Origin: an uncultured Oscillospiraceae bacterium
GTDB lineage: Bacteria; Bacillota; Clostridia; Oscillospirales; Oscillospiraceae
Assembly (NCBI GenBank): GCA_910587285.1
Contig: CAJULM010000017.1
Location: 1-51,782, forward strand
Direction: 5' to 3'
DNA length: 51,782 bases
In this document: positions 31,953-40,822 of the stretch, one piece after another
How the letters are laid out: every line of letters begins with the position of its first letter
Numbering within the stretch: the stretch's first letter is position 1
Made by a program: the position numbers and the translations under genes
The notes under the pieces: model-generated
What the model was told of the DNA's origin: nothing
The model's input: the letters and a program-made list of their open reading frames with translations, nothing else
Databases searched by the model: none

Positions 31953-33185
31953 ATGAAAAGACCGCTTTTTTTAATGGTATCCATCTGTTTATTGTTGTTC
32001 TTGACCGCCTGTGACGGCCAGACGCAGACTCCAGCCGGCAGCCAGCCAGTGAACGAAACCATTTCGCTCACCGTGTGGGGAGCCGAGGAGGACGAGGCTC
32101 TGCTTCAGGAACTATTCGACTCCTTCCAATCTCATTATGCCGGCCAGGCCAGTTTTCAGATCACCTACCAGCCCCAGAGCGAATCCAACTGCAAAGACGC
32201 CCTGCTGGGCGACTTAGAGGGCGGCGCGGATGTGTTCGCGTTTGCCGACGACCAGGTGGCCGCGCTGGCTGCCGCCGGCGGACTGGACCCCATTGAGAAC
32301 GAGGCCTCCGTCCGAAACGCATCCCTTCCGGCCGCCGTAGAGGCAGCCAGCGTGGGAAATACCCTCTACGCCTATCCATTGACCGCCGATAACGGCTATT
32401 TCCTTTATTATAACAAAGCCTACTTCACCGAGCAAGACGTACAAAGCCTGGATCAGATGCTGGAGATCGCCGCCCAGGCCGAAAAGCTCATCGCCATGGA
32501 CTGGTCCTCCGCGTGGTACGTCTATGCGTTCTTCGGCAACACCGGGCTGGAGGTGGGTCTGAATGAGGACGGCCTCACCAACTACTGCACATGGAACAGC
32601 ACCGACAACCCCATCCGGGGGACAGACGTGGCACGGGCCATGCTGGACATCGCAGCCAGCCCCGCCTTCGCCAACCGGCCGGACGCAGAATTTCTCGCCG
32701 GCGTTCGGGACGGCTCCGTCGTCGCCGGCATCAGCGGCGTGTGGAACGCCGTGGCCATCGAGGAGGCCTGGGGCGATAACATGGGGGCCGCCAAGCTGCC
32801 GACCTATACCTGTGCGGGCCGGCAGGTGCAGATGGCGTCCTTTTCCGGCTGCAAGCTCATTGGGGTAAACGCCTATTCTCAGCACCCGGAGTGGGCGGCC
32901 CGGCTGGCGGAGTGGATCACCAGCGAGGAAAATCAGCGCCTGCGCTTTGAGCTGCGCGGCCAGGGCCCGGCCAATATCAACGCGGCCAACTCCCAAGAGG
33001 TCCAGTCCTCTTTGGCCATCGCGGCCCTGCTGGAGCAGTCCAATTACTCCCAGCTCCAGCGGGTGGGTGGAAAGTTCTGGGACCCCGTGTCTGAGTTTTC
33101 CACCAGCATGGCCCAGGGAAATCCTTCCGGCGCATCCCTCCAGGCCCAGCTCGACCGGCTGGCCGAGGGAGTAAGCCAACGGTAG
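31953..33185 (+). CDS. Extracellular solute-binding lipoprotein (sugar type)
   Basis: 410 residues. A signal peptide with lipobox FLTAC (Cys about residue 20) is followed by the family-1 solute-binding fold: SLTVWGAEEDEALLQELFDSFQ, then GADVFAFADDQVAALAAAGGLDPI, YAYPLTADNGYFLYYN, and ISGVWNAVAIEEAWG. Such proteins usually bind oligosaccharides for an ABC importer, but no permease or ATPase gene is adjacent. The next gene, 33 bases on, encodes a chemoreceptor, so the protein may present a ligand to that receptor or share permeases encoded elsewhere. The ligand is unknown. Confidence 0.88.
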   Translation: MKRPLFLMVSICLLLFLTACDGQTQTPAGSQPVNETISLTVWGAEEDEALLQELFDSFQSHYAGQASFQITYQPQSESNCKDALLGDLEGGADVFAFADDQVAALAAAGGLDPIENEASVRNASLPAAVEAASVGNTLYAYPLTADNGYFLYYNKAYFTEQDVQSLDQMLEIAAQAEKLIAMDWSSAWYVYAFFGNTGLEVGLNEDGLTNYCTWNSTDNPIRGTDVARAMLDIAASPAFANRPDAEFLAGVRDGSVVAGISGVWNAVAIEEAWGDNMGAAKLPTYTCAGRQVQMASFSGCKLIGVNAYSQHPEWAARLAEWITSEENQRLRFELRGQGPANINAANSQEVQSSLAIAALLEQSNYSQLQRVGGKFWDPVSEFSTSMAQGNPSGASLQAQLDRLAEGVSQR

Positions 33186-33218
33186 CCACAAACGCACATC
33201 ATCGTGGGAGGAAAGCAT

Positions 33219-34805
33219 ATGAAAGGTAGACTGACTTTGCAGCAGCGCTTGATTTTACCCATCGTCCTGCTGGGCCTGATTACGCTGCTGTCCAATATTT
33301 TGGCGGTATTCAGCATCAATAACGTTCACTCCAACGCGGGGACCATTGTGGACGAGTGCATGGCCAGCGAGGAACGGCTGGAGGATATCCGGCGCTCCGT
33401 CATGGATATTCACCGTCTGGCGCTGTCCCACATCGTGGCCGCCGACCACGCCACCATGATCCAGCTGGTGCAGGAAATCAAGGCGGAGGAGGCTGCTTTG
33501 GATGAGAAGCTGAGCTCCTATGAGAGTTTCCTCTCTCCGTCGGAGCAGGAGAGCTATCAATCCCTTCTCCACAGCTATGCGGAGTTTAAGCACGCTCTGG
33601 TCTATCTGGTCAGCGCCAGCGCCGACAGCAAAACCCAGGAGGCCTACGCCACCGCCAACGGGGACGTGGCCCTCTGGAGCAGCGCGGCGGAGTCCGACCT
33701 TGACGCCCTCTCCGCCTCGGTCAGCGCCCAGGCGGAGGCCGCGCGGGACAGGCTCACCCTGGTGTACGTCATCTCTCTGATCACCAGCGCCATAACCCTG
33801 GTTGTGGGCATTTTCCTGGTGGCCGCCGCCTTCCGAATCATCCGGAAATATGTGCTCACCCCCATTCACGACGTGATGGGCACCCTTCAGGACAGCTCCG
33901 AACGCATCAGCGGCGTGGTGGGCGAGGTGCGCCAGCGGACCCAAACCTCTAACGGCAGTGTCCGAAACCTCTCCGCCCTCACCCAGCAGCTCTCCGCCGC
34001 CCTGGAGGAAATCGCGGGCAGCGCCGCCGCCATCACCCACAGCGCCGCCGGCACCCAAGGCGACGCCCAGAGCATGGCGGAGGAGTGCTCCTCCATTACG
34101 GCCTACTCCGCGGGAATGCGGGAGCGGGCCGAGGAGATGGAGCGCTCCGCCCACCAAAAAACCCAGACCGTCCACACCAAAACAGCGGACATCATGGCCA
34201 TGCTGGATCAGGCCATCCAGCAGAGCCGCAGCGTAGAGCAGATCAGCGCCTTAACCGAAGACATTCTCAGCATCTCCTCCTCTACCAACCTCATCGCCGT
34301 CAACGCCTCCATTGAGGCCGCCCGGGCCGGGACGGCCGGAGCAGGCTTCTCCGTGGTGGCTCGGGAGGTTCACCAGCTGGCCAACTCCTGCGCCGAAACC
34401 GCCAACCATATTCAACAGGTCAGCACAGTGGTGACTGGCGCAGTCAGTTACCTGTCCGACAGCGCGCGGGAGCTTGCCGACTACCTCAGCCAGGTTATTG
34501 CGGACCTATTGGAGCAGTCTGTCCAGGCCGGTCAGCAGTACCGGGAGGACTCCGACTACATCGGGCACGCCATGGAGCAGTTTAACGACCGAACCGAACG
34601 GCTGAAAACCGCCATGGATCAAATCGCCTCCTCCATCACCAGCATCTCCGGGGCCATCGACGGCGCTGCCTCCGGCATTTCCGGCGCCGCTGGCAGCACT
34701 CGGGTTTTGGTGGACGACATGGCGGGAATCACCACGCGAATGGATACCAATCAGGAGATTGTGGGGGAGCTTCAAAAACAAATGGATGTATTCGCAAATC
34801 TTTAG
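33219..34805 (+). CDS. Methyl-accepting chemotaxis protein
   Basis: 528 residues. Transmembrane helices lie at about 11-33 and 181-205. Between them is a helical extracellular sensor of about 145 residues of the four-helix-bundle type. The cytoplasmic part has the signalling tip STNLIAVNASIEAARAG (355-371) followed by GFSVVAREVHQLANS, which binds CheA and CheW. A HAMP segment is not obvious. The ATG at 33219 follows GGGAGGA. It is in one unit with the solute-binding lipoprotein gene, which suggests that the liganded lipoprotein is sensed by this receptor. Confidence 0.95.
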   Translation: MKGRLTLQQRLILPIVLLGLITLLSNILAVFSINNVHSNAGTIVDECMASEERLEDIRRSVMDIHRLALSHIVAADHATMIQLVQEIKAEEAALDEKLSSYESFLSPSEQESYQSLLHSYAEFKHALVYLVSASADSKTQEAYATANGDVALWSSAAESDLDALSASVSAQAEAARDRLTLVYVISLITSAITLVVGIFLVAAAFRIIRKYVLTPIHDVMGTLQDSSERISGVVGEVRQRTQTSNGSVRNLSALTQQLSAALEEIAGSAAAITHSAAGTQGDAQSMAEECSSITAYSAGMRERAEEMERSAHQKTQTVHTKTADIMAMLDQAIQQSRSVEQISALTEDILSISSSTNLIAVNASIEAARAGTAGAGFSVVAREVHQLANSCAETANHIQQVSTVVTGAVSYLSDSARELADYLSQVIADLLEQSVQAGQQYREDSDYIGHAMEQFNDRTERLKTAMDQIASSITSISGAIDGAASGISGAAGSTRVLVDDMAGITTRMDTNQEIVGELQKQMDVFANL

Positions 34806-34857
34806 CGCTGCCACACCAAGCTATACCATAACGCGGATTTGAGAGAGGAAAGAGACA

Positions 34858-36222
34858 ATGAAACGAGAAAACTTCCGCTCCCGGCTGGGCTTCCTACTGG
34901 TGAGCGCCGGATGCGCCATCGGCATCGGCAACGTATGGAAATTCCCTTATGTCACCGGGGAAAACGGCGGCGGCGTGTTCGTGCTGTTCTACCTGCTGTT
35001 TCTGGTGATTATGGGCGTGCCCGTGCTGACCATGGAGCTGGCAGTGGGCCGGGCCAGCCGCAAAAGCGCCGTACTGGGCTACAAAGCCCTGGAGCCCAGC
35101 CGCTCCAAGTGGCACATCCACGGCTGGTTCTGCCTGATCGGCTGCTATCTGCTGATGATGTACTACACCACCGTGTCCGGCTGGATGCTGGGCTATTTCT
35201 TCAAATTCGCTGGGGGCGCTTTCTCCGGCATGGCAAACGAGGCGGTGGACGGGGTATTCTCCGCCATGCTGTCCAACCCCGTTGAGATGACGGTGTGGAT
35301 GGCAGTGACGGTGCTGGCGGGCTTTTTGGTGTGCTCCCTGGGCCTCCAGGGGGGCCTGGAGCGGGTGACTAAGTGGATGATGATGGGCCTGCTGGGCCTC
35401 ATCGTGGTGCTGGCCGTCCACAGCCTCACCCTCCCCGGCGCGGCGGAGGGCGTCAAGTTCTACCTGCTGCCCGACTTCGGCCGGACAGTGGAGCAGGGGC
35501 TGGGCAAAGTCATCACCGCCGCCATGAACCAGGCGTTCTTCACCCTGAGCCTGGGCATCGCCGCCATGGAGATTTTCGGCAGCTACATGAGCCGGGACAA
35601 CACCCTGGCCGGAGAGGCCGCCCGCATCTGCGGGCTGGACACCTTCGTGGCCCTGATGAGCGGCCTGATCATTTTCCCCGCCTGCTTCTCCTTCGGCGTG
35701 ACACCCAACGCGGGGCCTCCCCTCATCTTCGTCACCCTGCCCAAGGTGTTTACCGGTATGGCCGGAGGACGGCTGTGGGGCTCCCTGTTCTTTCTGTTCA
35801 TGTCCTTCGCCAGCTTCTCCACTGTGATCGCCGTGTTCGAAAACCTGCTGGCCGGGTGCATCGACAACTTTGGATGGAGCCGGAAAAAGGCGGCGCTGGT
35901 CAACGGCGTATTCATCCTTATCGCCAGTATGCCCTGTGTGCTGGGCTACAACCTGTGGTTTTTTGAGGCCACCCTGCCCAACGGTGCGGTGGGCCAGGTG
36001 CTAGACATCGAGGACTTCCTGGTGTCCAACCTGCTCCTCCCCCTGGGCTCCCTGGTGTACCTGCTGTTCTGCGTCACCAAATGGGGCTGGGGATTCGACA
36101 AGTATCTGGAGGAGGCCAACACCGGCAAGGGGCTGAAAATGCCCCGGGCGCTCAAGCCCTATTTCCAGTTTGTCCTCCCCGTCCTTATCCTGGTGATTTT
36201 GATTCAGGGTCTGCTCAAATAA
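34858..36222 (+). CDS. Neurotransmitter:sodium symporter family transporter
   Basis: 454 residues, about 11-12 transmembrane helices. The start SRLGFLLVSAGCAIGIGNVWKFPY (about 7-30) is the helix-1 sodium and substrate site of LeuT/SNF transporters, followed by NGGGVFVLFYLLFLVIMGVPVLTMELAVGR. Family members import amino acids (for example Trp, Leu, Ala or Tyr) with sodium. The substrate cannot be fixed from sequence. GAGGAAAG precedes the ATG, and the gene converges with an AGCS symporter gene on a shared terminator. Confidence 0.95.
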   Translation: MKRENFRSRLGFLLVSAGCAIGIGNVWKFPYVTGENGGGVFVLFYLLFLVIMGVPVLTMELAVGRASRKSAVLGYKALEPSRSKWHIHGWFCLIGCYLLMMYYTTVSGWMLGYFFKFAGGAFSGMANEAVDGVFSAMLSNPVEMTVWMAVTVLAGFLVCSLGLQGGLERVTKWMMMGLLGLIVVLAVHSLTLPGAAEGVKFYLLPDFGRTVEQGLGKVITAAMNQAFFTLSLGIAAMEIFGSYMSRDNTLAGEAARICGLDTFVALMSGLIIFPACFSFGVTPNAGPPLIFVTLPKVFTGMAGGRLWGSLFFLFMSFASFSTVIAVFENLLAGCIDNFGWSRKKAALVNGVFILIASMPCVLGYNLWFFEATLPNGAVGQVLDIEDFLVSNLLLPLGSLVYLLFCVTKWGWGFDKYLEEANTGKGLKMPRALKPYFQFVLPVLILVILIQGLLK

Positions 36223-36263
36223 AAACAATTCCCGGCTTCCCCTGGAGGCCGGGAATTGTTTTT
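36221..36263. terminator. Bidirectional intrinsic terminator
   Basis: AAAACAATTCCCGGC and GCCGGGAATTGTTTT pair around a short loop, with A and T runs on both sides, between the two convergent symporter genes. Confidence 0.9.
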
Positions 36264-37677
36264 ATGTTTTTTCGCGCTCCCTCATCTTCCCCTCATAATC
36301 CCGGAGAGACGCCAGCGCCTGGCCCGACATGGGCAGAATGACGATGATGTTAAACACCGTCATCAGTCCCACTCCCACGTCCCCCAGGTCCCACACGAAG
36401 GTATAGGCCGCCAGCCCGCCTATGAACAGCATCACCAGGGCCACCACCTTATACAGAGTCTGGGACAGCCAGCCGTCCCCAAAGAGGTAGGCCACGTTGG
36501 ACCGGGCGTAGAACAGAATCCCCACAAAGGTGGAAAAGCTGAACAGCCAGAGAATCAGGGCAATGAACACCACGCCGAACCGCCCCAGGTGGTGCTCCAT
36601 GGAGGCCTGGAGCAAATCCATGAGCTCCAGCCCCGCCACCTTTTCCGCCGGAGTCACCAGGATGATGAAGGCGGTGCAGCTGCAAATCACAATGGTGTCG
36701 ATGAACACCCCCAGGGCCTGCAAAAGACCGGTCTTTGCGGGATGAGAGGCATCCCCCGCCGCGGCGGCGCAGGGGGCGGAGCCGGAGCCCGCCTCGTTGG
36801 AAAACAGCCCCCGCTTCACCCCGTTCATCACCACGGCGCCAAAGCCGCCGGCTACCGCTTGGCGCAGGCCAAAGGCCTCCTCAAAAATGCGCCGGAACAC
36901 ATCGGGCAGCACAGTGATGTTCATGCCGATGAGAATCAGGGTGATAATAAAGTAGCAGGCCGCCATGATGGGCACCAGGACATCCAGCACCCGCACGGTG
37001 GCGTTTTTTCGCAGCACAATGGCGGCGGACAGGGCCACCAGCACCGCAGTGGTGTAAATAGGCTCAATGTGAAAGGCGTTCTGGAAGGCGGAGGACACGG
37101 AGTTGGCGATGACCTGGCTGATGCCGCACCAGCAGATCAGGCCGGACAGCGCGAACAGCACCGCCAGTACAGAGTACCGCCCCAGCTTCCCGCCCCGCTT
37201 CTCCTTGACGAAATTGTGGATATAATAGGCCGGACCGCCCCGCCAGCCGCCGTACAGGGGATCGCGCTCCTTGTGGAGCTGAGCCAGAGTGGCCTCAATG
37301 AACGCGGTGGAGGAGCCGATCAGCGCCGTGATCCACATCCAAAATACCGCCCCCGCCCCGCCTGCGGAGATGGCGGCCACCACGCCGATCAGATTGCCCA
37401 TCCCCACTCGGGTCGCAGTGGAGACAATGAGCGCCTGAACTCCGGAGATGGCACCGCCCTCCCGGCTGGTCCGCTTTTCCACCGTCACCCGCAGCATCTC
37501 CGGGAACAGGCGGACAGGGAGAAACCGGGTCCGAATGGTGAAAAAAATCCCGGTCGGGATGAGCAGCAGCACCAACAGGGACACCCCCAGCGCGCCGCCC
37601 CCTGGCAGCGGGATCACAAACAGATCCCCCCACAGCAGGTTATATGCGGCAGTGATGGCATTGACAATATGCTCCAT
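36262..37677 (-). CDS. Alanine/glycine:cation symporter (AGCS family)
   Basis: 471 residues, about 10-11 transmembrane helices. It imports alanine or glycine with sodium or protons. GVQALIVSTATRVGMGNLIGVVAAIS is the conserved cation and substrate region, and GGPAYYIHNFV the family hallmark. GLFSNEAGSGSAPCAAAAGDASHPAKTGLLQALGVFIDT contains further AGCS motifs. The start follows AAGGAGGG. It has its own promoter and a leader with a strong hairpin. Related to AlsT/DagA; which amino acid is preferred is unknown. Confidence 0.95.
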   Translation of the reverse strand: MEHIVNAITAAYNLLWGDLFVIPLPGGGALGVSLLVLLLIPTGIFFTIRTRFLPVRLFPEMLRVTVEKRTSREGGAISGVQALIVSTATRVGMGNLIGVVAAISAGGAGAVFWMWITALIGSSTAFIEATLAQLHKERDPLYGGWRGGPAYYIHNFVKEKRGGKLGRYSVLAVLFALSGLICWCGISQVIANSVSSAFQNAFHIEPIYTTAVLVALSAAIVLRKNATVRVLDVLVPIMAACYFIITLILIGMNITVLPDVFRRIFEEAFGLRQAVAGGFGAVVMNGVKRGLFSNEAGSGSAPCAAAAGDASHPAKTGLLQALGVFIDTIVICSCTAFIILVTPAEKVAGLELMDLLQASMEHHLGRFGVVFIALILWLFSFSTFVGILFYARSNVAYLFGDGWLSQTLYKVVALVMLFIGGLAAYTFVWDLGDVGVGLMTVFNIIVILPMSGQALASLRDYEGKMREREKT

Positions 37678-37721
37678 AGGGGGCCCTCCTTGGCTTTCGT
37701 TACACTGAGCTCACCGCAAGC

Positions 37722-37757
37722 AGGCGCCCAACAAGCCTCTCTGCCTGTTAGGCGCCT
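37722..37757 (-). other. Leader hairpin of the AGCS symporter gene
   Basis: AGGCGCCCAACA and TGTTAGGCGCCT pair with one mismatch around a 12-base loop, in the 5' leader 45-80 bases before the ATG. No glycine-riboswitch core is seen. Confidence 0.45.
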
Positions 37758-37777
37758 ATAGCCACATTCTTTGGAAA

Positions 37778-37806
37778 ACTATACTACATTATTTGTAGGA
37801 ATGCAA
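37778..37806 (-). promoter_or_regulatory. Promoter of the AGCS symporter gene
   Basis: On the minus strand, -35 TTGCAT (37801-37806), a 17-base spacer and -10 TATAGT (37778-37783). The rest of the 324-base gap up to 38001 holds the plus-strand GH88 promoter and nothing else recognised. Confidence 0.7.
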
Positions 37807-37916
37807 TAAAATCTTTTAAATCCAAACCCTTTTCATCCGTCCTCATAAAAGGCCGGCCCACGGCATTCACGAACCGATTCCGCTCCTGCCCACCAAGGGC
37901 CGCGCCATTTATGGCA

Positions 37917-37945
37917 TTGAAGTACACGCCTCCTTGTGCTATAAT
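37917..37945 (+). promoter_or_regulatory. Promoter of the GH88 unit
   Basis: -35 TTGAAG (37917-37922), a 17-base spacer and -10 TATAAT (37940-37945), about 50 bases before the GH88 start codon. Confidence 0.75.
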
Positions 37946-38001
37946 GATATTCATCGGTTAACTTTTCCAGGAAATATTATAAAAATTGAGGAGGACGCCC
38001 C

Positions 38002-39204
38002 ATGGACAAGAGTTCAAACCAAGAATGGCTGAACGGCGTATATGAAAAGCTGCTGGTCAAAATGAAGGCGGAGTGCCAGCGGGTGGGGACCGACATCCCC
38101 TACACCACCGGCGAGGACGGGATGTACCGCGACATCACCGAAACCGCCTGGGGCAAAACGCCCGACGGGAGCACAAGCGTCGGCTTCTGGACCAACGGCT
38201 TTTGGCCCGGAATGCTGTGGCAGATGTACCACGCCACCGGGGATGAGGCATACAAGGCCGCCGCCGTTGGCGTAGAGGAGCGCCTGGACGTACTGCTCAA
38301 AAGCCCGGAGACGGTGGACCACGACGTGGGCTTCCTGTTCCTGCTGTCCTCCGTGGCCAATTACCGCAAAACCGGGGACCGGGAGGCCCGCCGCCGGGGT
38401 CTGCTGGCCGCCAGCACCCTGGCCGCCCGCTACAATTTGGACGGCAGATTTATCCGCGCCTGGAACGGCACCCGTGAGAGCGCCCACGCCAAGGCCATGG
38501 GCGGCGGCGATATGCGGGGCTGGATGATCATCGACTGCCTGATGAACATCCCTCTGCTGTACTGGGCCTCCCAGGAGCTGGACGACCCCCGCTTCGCAAA
38601 AATCGCGGTCAGCCACGCCAAAACCGCCCAGCAGCACATCGTCCGCCCCGACGGCAGCTGCAACCATATCGTGGCCTTTGACCCGGACACGGGGGAGTAC
38701 TTAAACAACCCCGGCGGTCAAGGCTACAAGCAGGGCTCCTCCTGGAGCCGGGGCCAATCCTGGGCGGTGTACGGCTTCGCCCTGAGCTACCGCCACACCG
38801 GCGAGCAGTCCTTCCTGGACACCGCCAAGCAGTGCGCCCACTACTGCATCGCCAACATGGCCGTCACCGACTGGCTACCCCTGGTGGACTACCGCCAGCC
38901 CGCCCAGCCGGTGAAGTACGACTCCACCGCCGGTATGATTACCGCCTGCGGCCTGCTGGAGATCGCCAGCCATGTGGAGGAGAACGAGGCTCGGTTCTAT
39001 ACTGAGGCGGCCTACCGCATTCTCCGGGCCTGTGATGCCAAATTCGCCAACTGGGACCCGGAAAAGGACTCCATTCTCACCGGCGGCACCTTTTTCTACC
39101 ACGACCCCACGGGGGAGAACACCGAGCTGCCCATCATTTACGCCGATTACTTCTTCATCGAGGCTGTTCTGCGCCTCAAGGGCATGGATTTATTTGAGTG
39201 GTAA
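38002..39204 (+). CDS. Glycoside hydrolase family 88, unsaturated glucuronyl hydrolase
   Basis: 400 residues, full length, no signal peptide, so cytosolic. The family releases unsaturated glucuronic or galacturonic acid from oligosaccharides made by polysaccharide lyases. Asp108 (VDHDVGF) and Asp178 (MIIDCLMN) match the catalytic pair of Bacillus GH88, and GSSWSRGQSWAVYGFALSY is the conserved barrel segment. SVGFWTNGFWPGMLWQMY is typical of the N-terminus. GAGGAGGA lies before the ATG. The next gene is an RpiB-like isomerase, consistent with use of the released uronate. Confidence 0.95.
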   Translation: MDKSSNQEWLNGVYEKLLVKMKAECQRVGTDIPYTTGEDGMYRDITETAWGKTPDGSTSVGFWTNGFWPGMLWQMYHATGDEAYKAAAVGVEERLDVLLKSPETVDHDVGFLFLLSSVANYRKTGDREARRRGLLAASTLAARYNLDGRFIRAWNGTRESAHAKAMGGGDMRGWMIIDCLMNIPLLYWASQELDDPRFAKIAVSHAKTAQQHIVRPDGSCNHIVAFDPDTGEYLNNPGGQGYKQGSSWSRGQSWAVYGFALSYRHTGEQSFLDTAKQCAHYCIANMAVTDWLPLVDYRQPAQPVKYDSTAGMITACGLLEIASHVEENEARFYTEAAYRILRACDAKFANWDPEKDSILTGGTFFYHDPTGENTELPIIYADYFFIEAVLRLKGMDLFEW

Positions 39205-39255
39205 GCGCCAGCCGGCAAGGCGTCACCATACCAATCACAGAAAGGACAAATAGCT

Positions 39256-39891
39256 ATGAAAATCGCATTGATTAACGAAAACAGCCAGGCGGCCAAGAAC
39301 GGCACCATTTTGGCGGCGCTGAAGAAGGTGGTAGAGCCCATGGGCCACACCGTGGACAACTACGGGATGTATGCCGCGGACGACAAGGCCCAGCTCACCT
39401 ATGTGCAGTGCGGCATCCTGGGGGCCATCCTGCTGAACAGCGGCGCGGCGGACTTCGTCATCACCGGCTGCGGCACTGGCGAGGGGGCCATGCTGGCCAT
39501 GAACAGCTTCCCCGGCGTGATCTGCGGCCACGTGGAGGACCCGGTAGACGCCTACACCTTCGCCCACGTGAACGACGGCAACGCCGTGGCCCTGCCCTTC
39601 GCCAAGGGCTTCGGCTGGGGCGGGGAGCTCAACCTGGAATACGTCTTTGAGAAGCTGTTCGGCTTCGGCCACGGTCAGGGTTATCCCCCCGAGCGGGTGG
39701 AGCCGGAGATGCGCAACAAGCGCATTCTGGACGAGGTGCGGGCCAAGACTCTGCGTCCCCTGGTGGACGGCCTGAAGGACATCGACCAGGAGCTGGTCAA
39801 GGGCGCTGTGGCGGGAGCTCATTTCCAGGAGCTGTTTTTCGCCAACTGCAAGGACCAGGCCATCGCCGACTACGTAAAGGCTCTGCTGTAA
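39256..39891 (+). CDS. RpiB/LacAB-family sugar isomerase, probable unsaturated-uronate isomerase
   Basis: 211 residues, longer than the usual 150 of RpiB. MKIALINENSQAAKNGTILAALKKVVEPMGHTV is the family start in modified form, and ITGCGTGEGAMLAMNSFPGV (69-88) contains the CGTG-x-G motif with Cys72, the RpiB catalytic position. The C-terminal 60 residues are extra. RpiB-type enzymes named DhuI isomerise 4-deoxy-L-threo-5-hexosulose uronate in streptococci; the position directly after GH88 suggests that job here, rather than ribose phosphate isomerisation. AGAAAGGA precedes the ATG. Confidence 0.85.
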   Translation: MKIALINENSQAAKNGTILAALKKVVEPMGHTVDNYGMYAADDKAQLTYVQCGILGAILLNSGAADFVITGCGTGEGAMLAMNSFPGVICGHVEDPVDAYTFAHVNDGNAVALPFAKGFGWGGELNLEYVFEKLFGFGHGQGYPPERVEPEMRNKRILDEVRAKTLRPLVDGLKDIDQELVKGAVAGAHFQELFFANCKDQAIADYVKALL

Positions 39892-39930
39892 ACCGCTCCG
39901 CGGCAAAACGAATTGAAAGGATGAGCTTCC

Positions 39931-40722
39931 ATGCAGATTGCCGTCATCACCGCCCAGGGAACCGCCTGCCAGGTCCTCGGTTCGGACGACCTGACGATGG
40001 TGTACCAGGCCCAATACCAGCCGGGGGATAAGCTCCGCTTCACGGTGGACCAGGTCCCCGCCTTCTACGTCATCCGGGTGGACGGGGCCATGGACGAGGC
40101 CTATGTCTATCTCACCCAGGACACGGTGGACTACCCCATCCCCTTTGACCCGGAGAACCCCATGAACCTGACCCGGATATCCTACAGTCCCGGCAGCTTC
40201 ATCGGCCAGCTGCACTACATCACCCTGCGCCGGGCCCGCCCGGAGGAGACCAAAAACTACCGCAACCTGGCCAAAAACGTGATGGACCAGCACGACGACG
40301 TGGGCTGCTATCCTCACGTCCACGCCAATGTGGAGACCCGCGGGGAATCCCTGTTCGCCGCCCGCAACACCATCGACGGCGTGCTGGCCAACGCCTGCCA
40401 CTACCCCTGGCCCTTCCAGTCCTGGGGCATCGGCCAGCGGGAGGACGCGGAGCTCACCCTGGAGTTCGGCCGCCCGGTGGATATGGACGAGCTGCGTCTC
40501 ATCACCCGGGCCGACTTTCCCCACGACAGCTGGTGGGAGCGGGCCACCGTCACCTTCTCCGACGGCACCTCGGAGGTGCTGCACATGGAAAAGAGCGCCG
40601 CGCCCCACGTTTTCCCCATCCGGCGGCAGGGCATCACCTGGCTGAAGCTGGGCCAGCTCATCCGAGCGGACGACCCCTCCCCCTTCCCCGCCCTCACCCA
40701 GATTGAGGTGTACGGACGGTAA
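39931..40722 (+). CDS. Cytosolic protein with a discoidin-like (F5/8 type C) domain
   Basis: 263 residues with no signal peptide or membrane segment. The N-terminal 90 residues are beta-rich and unrecognised. Residues about 145-262 resemble a galactose-binding-like domain: ARNTIDGVLANACHYPWPFQSWG, DAELTLEFGRPVDMDELRLITRADF, WWERATVTFSDGTSEVLHM, and the end LTQIEVYG. These domains usually bind carbohydrates outside the cell, so a cytosolic copy is unusual. It is the last gene of the GH88 unit, with AAAGGATGAG before the ATG, so a role in handling the same sugar acids is likely. The function is unknown. Confidence 0.75.
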   Translation: MQIAVITAQGTACQVLGSDDLTMVYQAQYQPGDKLRFTVDQVPAFYVIRVDGAMDEAYVYLTQDTVDYPIPFDPENPMNLTRISYSPGSFIGQLHYITLRRARPEETKNYRNLAKNVMDQHDDVGCYPHVHANVETRGESLFAARNTIDGVLANACHYPWPFQSWGIGQREDAELTLEFGRPVDMDELRLITRADFPHDSWWERATVTFSDGTSEVLHMEKSAAPHVFPIRRQGITWLKLGQLIRADDPSPFPALTQIEVYGR

Positions 40723-40743
40723 GAGCCTGCAAACGCTTCACAA

Positions 40744-40785
40744 AAAGCCCTCTGATTTCTGTAGAAATCAGAGGGCTTTCTTTTT
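40744..40785 (+). terminator. Intrinsic terminator of the GH88 unit
   Basis: AAAGCCCTCTGATTTCT and AGAAATCAGAGGGCTTT form a perfect 17-base-pair stem with a 2-base gap, followed by CTTTTTCCC. It also faces the end of the minus-strand kinase gene. Confidence 0.92.
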
Positions 40786-40822
40786 CCCGTTTCAACCGCG
40801 GAAACCGTTCCGCTTCCCCAAA

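Noticed and set aside
37722..37757. Glycine riboswitch before the AGCS symporter
   Set aside because: The glycine-aptamer core sequences are not present; only a simple hairpin is seen.
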